Below are positions 37,336-46,640 of a stretch of 64,000 nt of DNA, in pieces. Position 1 is the stretch's first letter. Each line of letters opens with the position of its first letter. Below the pieces are notes generated by a model. It did not search any database. It was not told where the DNA came from and was given only the letters and a program-made list of their open reading frames with translations. Position numbers and translations under genes: made by a program. The DNA comes from Oscheius sp. JU75 (taxonomy: Eukaryota > Nematoda > Chromadorea > Rhabditida > Rhabditidae): positions 8,122,001 to 8,186,000 of the forward strand of contig JASJZC010000005.1 in the NCBI GenBank assembly GCA_037178855.1, read 5' to 3'.

Positions 37336-37783
37336 TTATGATTTGATATCTGCAATCTTCTTGATGTTACTTCCATAAAAGCCTCCTTTGTAAACTCCTG
37401 GAGTCGACCCAAGTCTTAGAAAGTAACCCACATCGCTACCACGGCAACTGCTAGCTGCAGTCCAGCTGGCAACTTGCACTTTGTCCTCCCGTACCATAGC
37501 ACAAAAAATGTTGCAACCAGTTGAAGTAGCTAAAATATTGAGGGGTTTCAGTCTGACATGGTCCACCTACAAACACTGAAAATAACTTCCTGAGAGTTGT
37601 CCAGATCACCACTGGCGACGTTTCTGCTGCCGTTAGTGCAGCGAACCTTGACTTTGACGTTTTTGCCCATGGTGTTGGCAACCTTTGAAAAGTTTGAGAA
37701 AATGTTCTTGTCCTTACTTTGACTTTAAACGCATCAAGAGAAACCAGAAGCATTGTGATGAACACTATACGAAGAAAAAGCAT
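37336..37783 (-). CDS. S1-like small secreted protein B
   Basis: Paralogue of A on the opposite strand. Exon 1 is a signal peptide (MLFLRIVFITMLLVSLDAF). Exon 2 begins VANTMGKNVKVKVRCTNGS. Exon 3, after the conserved phase-1 intron following TTC-A, reads TTSTGCNIFCAMVRED, ASWTAASSCRGSDVGYFLR and GVYKGGFYGSNIKKI. Product about 120 residues. Tail-to-tail with A (186 bp between stops) and head-to-head with C (232 bp between starts), implying a shared bidirectional promoter with C. A small insertion (LGSTP) sits between FLR and GVY. Confidence 0.8.
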
Positions 37784-37978
37784 TGCTGTATAGGATATGG
37801 AGCTGAATAGTTGTTTTGTGTTGTACAGAAGAGTTAAAAACAGCGCAATTACAATAAATGCATGATCAAAATGTTGTTCTAAAAACATAGACAACGCTGA
37901 TTTTGCAGACGTAAAGATCACGCTGAGCAAAATATAGACGCGAATAAATGCATGGCCAAATTGTTGCCGTGTTCTACG

Positions 37979-37985
37979 TATAAAT
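37979..37985 (+). promoter_or_regulatory. TATA box of S1-like gene C
   Basis: TATAAAT, 31 bp before the ATG at 38016, in the 232-bp divergent region shared with gene B. Confidence 0.55.
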
Positions 37986-38015
37986 AATACTTGTTGCATG
38001 CGTTTTTGTACAACA

Positions 38016-38431
38016 ATGGTCGGCAAGCTGCTTCTTTCCGCTGTACTTTTTGCTACAGCTTTATGCGCCTCTGTCAAAGTTAAAAATGACATGGGAAAGG
38101 GAATTACTGTCAATGTGGCCTGTGCTTCAACAAACCCTAATGGCTTAAATGCGAGGACTCTTACTAATGGAAAGTATCTTGTCTACTCCTGGCGTAGGTT
38201 GCTATCGGTATAAAACGTATAATAATAATTTGAGATCCGAAGCCATCAGATTGCCAGACAAAAGTGTGGTGTGATGTGAGGAGCAGCAATGGAAAGAGGT
38301 GGCGCATTGACGTGATAGACCGAACCTGTCCAGATCCATTTGGAGACCAGAGAGCATTCTTCTTGCACAAAGATGGTGTTTATCAAGGCGACTGGAACGG
38401 GAAAGGTCTTGTGTTAAAGCACAAATGGTGA
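38016..38431 (+). CDS. S1-like small secreted protein C
   Basis: Paralogue with a signal peptide (MVGKLLLSAVLFATALCA) running directly into SVKVKNDMGKGITVNVAC, so the intron that follows the signal peptide in the other six copies is absent here. The second, phase-1 intron is kept (donor GTAGGT at about 38194). The last exon reads HPKPSDCQTKVWCDV, RTCPDPFGDQRAFFLHKDGV and ends VLKHKW. The KDGVY...KW ending is the closest of all copies to the C-terminus of plant S1 homologues. About 125 residues, intact. Confidence 0.82.
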
Positions 38432-38645
38432 TCATGTATCCCTTGATTTTGTTACATGCTTTGTAAAACATGTTCTGTTAAACACTGCTGACTGGAACAG
38501 GCACATTTTGTATGTACATTTTAGTGAGGATAACTTTAGTATACTGAATTATTATTTTGTATTTTCAAGGGCAACCAGTCGCTTACTCTCCTGGCGGTGC
38601 GACCCGGTACTAGTTTGTTCTGACTGACTATCGTATACCTCGTTT

Positions 38646-38724
38646 TGTCAACTGTAATCTGGGATAAGACTTGACAGAAAAGGCCACAAATACTGTCAAG
38701 TGTTATCCCAGATTAGAGTTGACA
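38646..38724. repeat. Long perfect-like hairpin (MITE remnant or small-RNA precursor)
   Basis: Two 32-nt arms, 38646-38677 and 38693-38724, are reverse complements at 30 of 32 positions, separated by a 15-nt loop (AAAAGGCCACAAATA). The outer end is TGTCAACT and the inner end CTTGACAG. It lies between S1-like C and the cysteine-rich peptide gene. Either a miniature transposon relic or a transcribed stem-loop would fit. Confidence 0.85.
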
Positions 38725-38962
38725 TGTGTCGCAGATGGACGCCTTTTGCCAACTGTAAAGTTAAGATCAGCAAAGGGTTTAATTCAAGGCAGCCTCATGT
38801 TGAAGAACAGAATATAATCTGCTTGTCGTAAGTTGTTATTCACTTATGTATTTTCGAGCTCTGTCACAGACTTCTTATCTTCCACTTATCTAAATTTAGG
38901 CTGCTTGTTTACCGCAAAGCGTTCATAAGGTCTTTCCTCCTAACAAAAACAGGCCAGCCGTC

Positions 38963-39242
38963 ATGTTCAAAACTGTTCTTGTTCTATCGATTCTGTTTGT
39001 CTTAGCATCTACTAAGTGTTGTAGATGCGGCAAAAGCCCTCTTTGCTTGAACGCTTGCTGCAATCAACCGGCGGTCAGTTCAAACAGCTTTGTTTAGATA
39101 CATTTTTATTCAGATACTTGAAGTTGCTCGAAAAGAGTTCCCTATTACAGAGGAGCCGGTGGCGCGAAACTATCCGTTCAAACTGTGTTGTACCTGTCCA
39201 ACACAGCCGAAGATTTGCTTGCCTCGTTGTTGTAACGTCTAA
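38963..39242 (+). CDS. Small secreted cysteine-rich peptide with duplicated CCxC module
   Basis: Two exons (38963-39073 and 39114-39242) encode 79 residues. The first about 18 residues are a signal peptide (MFKTVLVLSILFVLASTKC). The mature part holds two similar modules: CCRCGKSPLCLNACCN in exon 1 and CCTCPTQPKICLPRCCN at the C-terminus, that is CCxC-x5/6-CLxxCCN twice, joined by a charged linker (ILEVARKEFPITEEPVARNY). Twelve cysteines pair into modules and suggest a disulfide-rich extracellular peptide. I do not recognise the family; antimicrobial or other defence roles are guesses. The stop is 6 bp from the point where mariner sequence resumes. Confidence 0.72.
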
Positions 39243-39248
39243 ATGTTC

Positions 39249-39862
39249 TGTTCTTATAAATCTATATTATCTTCTTCTATTAGTTCCCAGTGCACCACTC
39301 CTTCGATATTCCAGAAAACAGCATAATCTTCTTTTGATGGGTTTCGGGTTTCACATCAGGACTTGGTATCTGCCCTGGACCCACCCATTGACGCTTCCTT
39401 CGGAAGTTTACGTACGTTACCCACTTCTCATCCCCCGTCACCAAGCGCTGCACAGGAGAGAATACTCGACGGACATGCGCTGCCACTTTTGAGATTATGC
39501 GGCAACCATGTGCCCAGTCTCTTTGTAAATCTCATTTTTTTCAAATGATGTTCCACTGCGAAATGACTTACAGACAGTGTCTCTGCTAATTCACGGGTAG
39601 TCTGCCGATTGTTATCGTTCACGAGCAGCTTCGATTCATCGAAACTTGTTGGTCGACCTGAGCTTGGCTCATCTTCGACGCTTTTGTCCCCAGACCAAAA
39701 GCGATGGAGCCACAACTGGCATATCCTCGTAGACGTCGTCCCTTGACCATAAACATCGTTGATATTAGCCGCCGTTTGAACTCCATCCGTGCCTTTGAGG
39801 AACTCATTTAACATGGCATGTCGTAGATGGTAGGATAGCAGACCATCAATAGTCCGGATCAA
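39249..39862 (-). pseudogene. mariner transposase, N-terminal and middle part, frameshifted
   Basis: The minus strand reads the paired helix-turn-helix region (LNEFLKGTDGVQTAANINDV, LWLHRFWSGDKSVEDEPSSG RP, TTRELAETLSVSHFAVEHHL), then WLPHNLKS. After a frameshift near 39480 come RRVFSPVQRLVTGDEKWVTY (first catalytic aspartate) and VVHWELIEEDN. The frame then breaks and non-mariner sequence begins at about 39248. The complementary C-terminal half is at 35307-35724. Confidence 0.8.
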
Positions 39863-39995
39863 AGCGAAGAGAGAATAGAGAATAAGAAGAAAGGAAGTGG
39901 TGTCTTATATGGTGGTGGTAAAGGACTGAGTGAGCAACACGAGATGCTATAATCAATAGCTCGGCCGTTGTCGAAACAAGGCAAAGGACATGCTT

Positions 39996-40028
39996 ACAAA
40001 AAGCGAAGAGACTTATTTGCCAACCTAA
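39996..40028 (-). repeat. mariner terminal inverted repeat, right
   Basis: Reverse complement begins TTAGGTTGGCAAATAAGTC, pairing with the left end at 35279. It is followed by TA. Confidence 0.78.
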
Positions 40029-40081
40029 TATTCCATCTTATATTCACGTTAAACTGTTTGACTATCGTCTAACTCGACTTG

Positions 40082-42578
40082 TCAAATTTCTGCAGGTAGT
40101 ACAGTCGGACTTGAGTCTTTTGCACTTGTCTCGAAATAAGGCTTGCATTCGCGAGTGTCTTCCTCCTTAAAGTATCCAATTGTGGGACAGGCTCCCACAC
40201 AAGTATCGTTCATCTTCCAAGAGGCACATTTCACGCACATTTCTGAAGATTCAGATTAGTTTCTGGTCTCGTTACGAAACTCACTGGGTCCCATTCCCCA
40301 ACAGCCATCCTTTTGACTACATTCTTGATCGCATTCCTTCTTTCGTCTCTCTGAAAGTTTGTCACTTTTCAGCTCTGGAAAAAAAACTACTGCAAGTCTT
40401 GGCGCCCATGTTGGAGGCAATATCGGCAAAGAAATGGCTGGAGATGATTGTCGTGTTCCAGCTGATGGTCGAGGCGAAACAAAGGGCATGATTTTCTCGA
40501 ATGTACACGTCTCCTGCCATGATTTTCTCCAACTTCGTCAAGCCCAGTTCTCGGAGATTTTCATTTTGCGCAATGACAAGGGCATACTTCTCTCTGAAAT
40601 CTCTCAATCCGTCGACCTCTCTGGGATCTTACGCGTACAGAGCCCTTCCTTCAATGACTTCGAGATTCTCCAAAAAGCTCATGTTGGTCAGAGAGACGGT
40701 CGACGTGGTCATAAAGACAAAGTCCGTGACGATGCGAACGGTACGAAGCACTGCCAAGTCGGCGGCCGTGTATGAGGTTTGAGATCTAAATTGTTTGATG
40801 AGTACCATGAAATAAAAATTACTTACGTCTGCATGAGGGGTGCGGTGATCTTTAAAAAACCGTTGATTACCTCACAGCCTTCGAGTGAGGCCAAGATTTC
40901 TCTAGTCAATGGAGCGTCGACTTCGCAAGCTGAAAAGCATGTGGTTGATCTCATACCATCCCGCACAATCGAGTTGTGAGCCACAAACTAAATCAAGTTC
41001 CAGCTTACCTTTCGGACATCCCTCCAGCGGACATTTTTCGCAAATTCTCGTGTCCTTGTTCACATCATGATAAAAGCCTTTCCCGCACTGTCGAACACAC
41101 TCCCCGTCCTCTATGAGCATATTAACTGAGTTTCAAAAAGTAGTACAAAAGGAAAGATTGCTACTTGAGCACTGTTTGACACAGTAACGGTCGTCCACGT
41201 AGGTTCCAGCCGGATTCTCGACCATCACGGATTTGTCGCGAATTTTCAGAGGGGGACACCGTTCAACACAGGAGTTGTTCATTTTGTAGTATTTGCAAGC
41301 GACACAATCAGTGTCAAGACTCCCAGTACAGCCACCCTCGCAGGCAGAATGACAACACTTGTAGGCATTTTCCGTATTGTTGAAGTAACACTGTGGAGCG
41401 GATAGCTGTCCAAACGAATCAGTTCTACCACACTGCTCTGAGCAGGGAGTACGGTAGACTGAACACTGATTAGCATAAAAAAGGAGCTTCTCTACCTGAC
41501 TGACAATGGGTAAGCATCTTTCCCCAGCAGTATCCAGTAGTACAGTTCTCGTGACATTGTGTGATCTCGGTGTAGGCGTCACAGTCACGGAAGGCATCGT
41601 GACCGGCTTTCAGTCGGCTCGGATCCATATTTATGAGCTGAACTTGATTTTGGTTTTGTAAAAATGATTAGAACTTCATTCCAGTTGACCTTGTCCCTCA
41701 AGAAACAGAGATAGGTATTGTTTTCGATGAGGACGTCGCCGCTGTGGACAGCTTTATTGAGTTTTCACATACTTGTCGAAAAAGTAACTCACTCTTCAAC
41801 TTGGGCATATGAATCTCCTTCAGCTGATGATTATCACTGATTATCAGAGCTGCTCCAGTGCTACCAGCATGGTCTTCGAACTTTTTGTCGCCCCAGACAA
41901 TCTTGAGGTTTGGGAACCGGAGAGTGTCCATGTCGACATTGTAGATCAGTAGATAGCCCTTGATCTGGAACTCTTGATTCTTTTCGACACCTGATTAACA
42001 GTACCTCCTCGATGTGCTGGAAGATGTTAAGCTTTTCCGAGAGGGAGACGTTCAAATTCCGGATGGTTTCTCTCGTGAGATGAGTGATTTCGAGGTTGCC
42101 TCTGATGCGGGTACAGTTCTCGTACATGTTCTGAGATGAAATGTTGAAAAATAGGTTGGAATTCTTACGCGCAGGTCCTCAATCCGATCATTTCCAGCCA
42201 TTGTCCGACCATTATATGTTCCGGAGCAGACTGAAACAGATGACGTTTTAATAATAATGAGAGAATATGGATGAACACAGGTAAACTGAACAAATAAATT
42301 GGTGTCGATAAATCTTGTCGAGACATTTGTGGGTTCAGGATGAGATTTTAAAGTCTCACGATGTTTTGCTAATTTGTAGAGCAGTTCAAGAACTATAATT
42401 TTCTACAACGTAACAAAGATGGAAAATGTCACAACGATTTCGAACAAAAATCAGATCTTAACCTACCACAATCAGCGCTGCCAGTCTTACATTCGGGTGA
42501 CCGAAGAAAAGTAGCTTGTAGTAAAAGTAGTCTCACAAAAAGACAGAGGACAACGAGCGCCAGAGGCGCCGAAGCCAT
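40082..42578 (-). CDS. EGF-receptor-like ectodomain protein without transmembrane or kinase domain
   Basis: The EGF receptor (LET-23 in worms) binds EGF-type ligands through L1-CR1-L2-CR2. Here exon 1 is a signal peptide (MASAPLALVVLCLFVRLLLL). It is followed by VCSGTYNGRTMAGNDR and NMYENCTRIRGNLEITHL (L1), HDAFRDCDAYTEITQCHENC and ACEGGCTGSLDTDCVACKYY (furin-like CR1, including CPPLKIRDKSVMVENPAGTY and KCPLEGCPK), then LEGCEVINGFLKI, SFLENLEVIEGRALYA and ALCFASTISWN (L2), and a partial CR2 (ECSQKDGCWGMGP, CVKCASWKMNDTCVGACP). The frame stops at 40082 after CR2 begins. In the +1 frame near 40124 the cysteine pattern continues (CKRLKSDCTTC), then stops too. No kinase exists in the window. Either a secreted decoy or a truncated relic. 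The mariner end is 53 bp beyond the stop. Confidence 0.8.
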
Positions 42579-43745
42579 GCCGGATAGAAATAACGCCTAG
42601 TCAATTTAGCTGAGTGTGATCTGAATTAAATTTGCTGCCAAAAGATTCAATCAGGCCGAACGAACGCGAAGAACCAGAGGACACAAATTCTCGGAGGAGC
42701 ACGAGGCCGAGGCGATTGATTCGCCTCCCAAAAAAGGTTTGGAAAGCGGGGCACACGCAACTCGAAGACGATTTTGGAGCTCTGATAAGGGTATGCTCAA
42801 AAGTGTCACTTTTACTCGGACAATGGACGCGACAGAACGGAGGATGTTACCAGCCTTTCTCGTTATTATGGTCCACTGGATTAATTAAGTTAGCTTTTTG
42901 TAATTCTCGATATGAGTAATAACACTGCATCTGTCTTTTATCACTCTTTCTGGGGTCTTTATTTCGGAATACCGATCTTTCGATACACGAATGTGAAGTA
43001 CCCAGATTGCTCATGCCCATCAAAAGACTGTTATATGGAAAGCCAGTGTCTGACTCTAGTTTTCTGTACTCAAATTCTCTGAGCTTGACAGCTTCTCCCC
43101 TCTTGACCTTCCTGATGATCTTTTTCATCGAGCATCGGTTGGCGAATCTGCTTCTGACAGACAAAAGAGCAGAACAAGTCCGGCCAGCAGAAGCTACCAT
43201 CACACCATGAACTCAGCTGAAAAAGGGGATTTGTAAACACTAGCGGTTGAATAATAAACAGCCGGAAAGTTGTTTTTGTCAGAAGAAGTAGTCAAAAATA
43301 GGAAGTCATGACCGGTGAGGTTGACAGGGAGAGAGACAAAGAGGCCCCAATCAATGTATGGGACTGTTTGGGACAAATGGATGCTGTAACGGAGTCGCAA
43401 CTTGTATTCACGTTTAAAAGATCAGCTGCCTGAACAATGACTAATTATTGGTATAATCATGTGAACATGGAGACGTTTATGTAAATCTTCTAACAAACAC
43501 ATTGCAGTGGACATGCAACTTCAGTCCCCCAGAGGCTGGGAGGATTAACGTTACATTGTGGGGGGACTAAAGTTATAGAAGGGTGAAACTGCTGCAAGGC
43601 CTCTAAATGATTGGATTCATGCTCAATTAATATATTTAGTACTTATAATAAGTTTCTACAGGTTTATGACCTGTTCTTTTACTTACATTTTTCTTTTAGC
43701 TGCCCTGTTTCAAAAACTTTATTGTGGATTTCACATGTAGCATTA
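42579..43745. other. Gap with unresolved coding-like minus-strand frames
   Basis: Minus-strand frames at about 43430-43200 (YIDWGLFVSLPVNLTGHDF) and 43203-42847 (IIRKVKRGEAVKLREFEYRK) look protein-like. A signal-peptide-like run (LLLAGLVLLFCLSEADSPTD) lies in a third frame between them. I could not join them with normal splice sites, so this may be a decayed gene. A weak 13-bp inverted repeat (ACTTCAGTCCCCC) is at 43518-43573. Confidence 0.3.
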
Positions 43746-44197
43746 TTATAACAGGTCAAATTCTTTAACCTTTTTGAGGCTTTGTCCATTCAAGGTACCT
43801 TGGAATACTCCCCCGCTTCTCAGAAAGAATCCAGCGTCGCTACACTTACAGCCTTTGCAAACTTTGACTGCCCACAGCTTCTGATGGCTCGTCGTTCCGC
43901 CACAGATTATGTCGTTATTGCAGTTGTTTTCTAGAATTTGCTCTATTGGAATGGCTTGCAGGAACATACTGAAACTGAATGACAGATCAGCTCCATTAGC
44001 AACATTTGATTTTGAGGCGATTCCCTTATTCCCGTTGGTGCAAGAAATGTTGATAGTTACCCCTTTCCCGAGAGTGTTCGCAACCTGAAAATGTTGAATA
44101 AAAATGAAGCGGTTTCTGAAAAGAAGGTTCAAACCTTGACTTTTACGCCAGATGTTGCGACCACCAGGGACAAGAGCAAAAAGCAGATACCGTACAT
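43746..44197 (-). CDS. S1-like small secreted protein D
   Basis: Paralogue of A. The signal peptide exon is MYGICFLLLSLVVATSGVKV. Exon 2 begins VANTLGKGVTINISCTNGNK. If the phase-1 intron after TTC-A is used as in the other copies (33 nt, GTTTCAG...CCAATAG), exon 3 gives KQILENNCNNDIICGG, then KVCKGCKCSDAGFFLRSGGV and FQGTLNGQSLKKVKEF. Unspliced, the frame also stays open with 11 extra residues, so the intron is optional in principle. It carries two additional cysteines near GC-KC. About 130 residues. Confidence 0.8.
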
Positions 44198-44923
44198 GCC
44201 GACACAGGACGAATGTTACGGCTACTGTTATAAAAGGTAACAAAAATCAGAACACGAGTGACAGTAACGCAATAATCTCTTCAGTATGTAGATTTATGAG
44301 TTGTACAACAAACAAACAATATCACTGAGCAGAAAGTAACACAGAAGCAACTGAACTTGCAGTTTGCCAGTTTTCCTTATGTGAACAATTATTGTAAAGT
44401 ATTTTTGCTCATCAGATGTGATAGGCATAAAAAGTGTAGTTATAGTGTCTAATGGTAGCCAAGTCAAATACTCGAGGCGAGGGATATCATCAAACCCTTG
44501 AAATGCACATGCACTGAAACATCCATGTTACATAAAGGTTTCTAGATGTGAATCTAGGATCTGTGAATTCCTGTTCAGAAATACCAACACACATAACCGC
44601 TAAAAACACTGCTGATGCATTGGGGGAAGCAGCACACATCGGTCAGCGTCAGATTCTAGGCTAATAGGTAATTTCCCAGCAGAGAGTGAACGTAGTTTTT
44701 ATTCTAACTGACATAGAACAGAGATCCGGCATATGTTTTTTGGAAACTAAAATCCTTCGTTCGTACATCTTTTTCGTTGACACGGACTTTTCGAAGTTCA
44801 CAAATCTCAATTCGCGCTTCATTAAATTCTCACTATTCAAAAGCAAAACACATACATTGTCCTTTTTCATACAACAGATCTTAGTCAGCTTCCTTTTGAA
44901 GTTCAGCATCATTCCAACTCGTG
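44198..44923. other. Intergenic stretch
   Basis: Divergent promoter region between S1-like D and the first 7TM gene. No gene supported. Confidence 0.5.
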
Positions 44924-46140
44924 ATGAGCTGTAGAAACGCGACTTTCGCTGACAACATCGAAATAATTATTTCTACAATCTATGGAATACCGTCTCTATT
45001 TTTGTACCTGTACCTCATTGCCATTATTTATACAAAGTCCAAGTTCCACCACCCCTTCTTCTATCAGTTTATCATTTTGTCCATTTCGGTTTGGTTTCAA
45101 TTGGCAGACTGACTGTTCGAAAGTTCAGAACATTATACGCTATGTGACCGTCTTTTTTGCCAATCGTATTATACCTAATCCAGCATTCTGCAACGTGTTT
45201 TATCCCTACTTCAAAGAATCATCACCCTCCTTGAAGTTTATCATCTTTGGCTATCATGGGACCATCATTTTGGAGATCGTGACGACACTAGTGATGTGTA
45301 CCAACCGTCTGAGTGTCATTGTATGGCCTCTTATGGCTTCCAACTTTTGGAAGCGGTTCTGTGTTCATGCAAACTATGGAATAGTGCTATTTTCCATGTC
45401 AGCCGGATTCTACTTGTACACAGGAAATGTGAATGTATCTTTTAATAACACGGGAGACGCATTGGAAGTGGGCTTTGCGTCCGGCTGGCCATATGTAAGT
45501 TGTGTTTTGGTGGGATAGCGACAATTTGGATGAGAATCTTGTACTACAACAAAACACATTTGTGACTGGAACCGAAATATCATCGATCCTTTCTGCTAGT
45601 TTCACTAGACTCGAAGTGATCAGAAAGCGTATTCAAACAAAAATCTTGTCTTTACGAAGACTACTGAACCAGACCTAACAAAAAATGTACACGTTTATCT
45701 TTCAGGTGAGCTACACCTGGATGGCAGCCATTGAAAGCATGTTTTGTATTTGCATCATCATAACCACCACAGTGATCAGTTGTCTGTGTTTATCAAAATC
45801 CCAGAGTAATAGCCGATTGGTCGAGGCAAATCTTTTCTGGACCGGTCTAGGTTTCTCAGTTACCACTGCAGCAATGGCACTCTATATGGTGCGTTCGAGC
45901 TCAGAGATAAGAATAACCGTGACAATTCAGATTCTCATAAGTGTTAGTCGATTGAGCCCTGATTATATCGGGTTGTATGTGATTATGAAAAAGATTCGTG
46001 GTTGGGTCTTTGACGCAAACTGTCTGCTACCTGCATGGTTGATGATTGCAACTAACAAGAGTATTCGACAATTTGTATGCTCCGAAAAGGCGTCTTCGAT
46101 TACCTTCATCTCACAGAACTCACGCCAAACGCCAAATTGA
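44924..46140 (+). CDS. Nematode 7TM receptor (Srg/Srv-like), copy 1
   Basis: Putative chemoreceptor. ATG 44924 opens MSCRNATFADNIEIIISTIY, then the first membrane segment (GIPSLFLYLYLIAIIY) and HHPFFYQFIILSIS. After a 42-nt intron comes NIIRYVTVFFANRIIPNPAF, GYHGTIILEIVTTLVMCTNR (TM3 region with an NR pair) and SGWPY. After a 208-nt intron come VSYTWMAAIESMFCICIIIT, LSKSQSNSRLVEANLFWTGL and, after another intron, RGWVFDANCLLPAWLMIATN. The stop is at 46138-46140. The polar loop KSQ-N-x-R-x-VE-x-NLF and the IPS-x-x-LY start recall the Srg/Srv group. The family call is by eye. Confidence 0.75.
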
Positions 46141-46640
46141 ACATAAACTAAACGGAACAAGTATGAGTAAAATAAAGTTTTTGTCGCAATGTTTCACCCA
46201 AACCGTATCGGCCATTAAACAGCAATAAATGACAGATGTGGCGAAGTTTGCTGAGGTGGTTTATTTGAAAAGATATTTGCACGTGTTTTTTTTTCAGAAT
46301 TGCATTACCAACTTGACATCATTGAAACTGTGATGTACTCTGCACAACACCGTACAGCAAACATTCTTCTGTTCCTGTACACTTCTATCCTGCAGATTAT
46401 AGAGACCATCCAATACTACCTAGACCAGTCAAAAGTACCTTTCCCAGCAATTTCCGTGAGATAATTGTGAATCAGCCCGGCTTTCGTTATGTACAGAACG
46501 TGGGACACTGACACTGATTCTTATAATCCGTCTCCCTCGTCCTGAGTTCATAAACCGTCTTGCAACTTGTCGCTTCATAAAGCTGTCTATTGGAACTAAA
46601 ATGTCGGTTAGACCCTTCAAACCATACTTTTAAATTGACA
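46141..46640. other. Intergenic stretch between the two 7TM copies
   Basis: No gene supported. Confidence 0.5.

Larger units (their letters stand above)
35279..40028 (-). mobile_element. mariner element split by about 3.5 kb of gene-bearing DNA
   Basis: The two ends carry matching inverted repeats. The left one (35279-35311) reads TTGGGCTGGCAACTAAGTC and on; the complement of the right one (39996-40028) reads TTAGGTTGGCAAATAAGTC and on. They agree at 26 of 33 positions and resemble Hsmar1-type mariner ends. The transposase runs on the minus strand. Its N-terminal and middle part is at 39249-39862 and its C-terminal part at 35307-35724, both in correct order and orientation. The DNA between (about 35725-39248) holds three S1-like genes, a cysteine-rich peptide gene and a hairpin. 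A 7-bp direct repeat TGTTCTT sits at both breakpoints. Right of the element a TA is retained; on the left it is degenerate. The element lies between the 3' ends of collagen 2 and the EGFR-like gene. Confidence 0.72.

Noticed and set aside
35725-39248. Terminal inverted repeats of the segment inside the mariner (CGTAACAAAAC versus CGTTACAACAAC)
   Set aside because: Too short and degenerate and offset from the break points; chance cannot be excluded.
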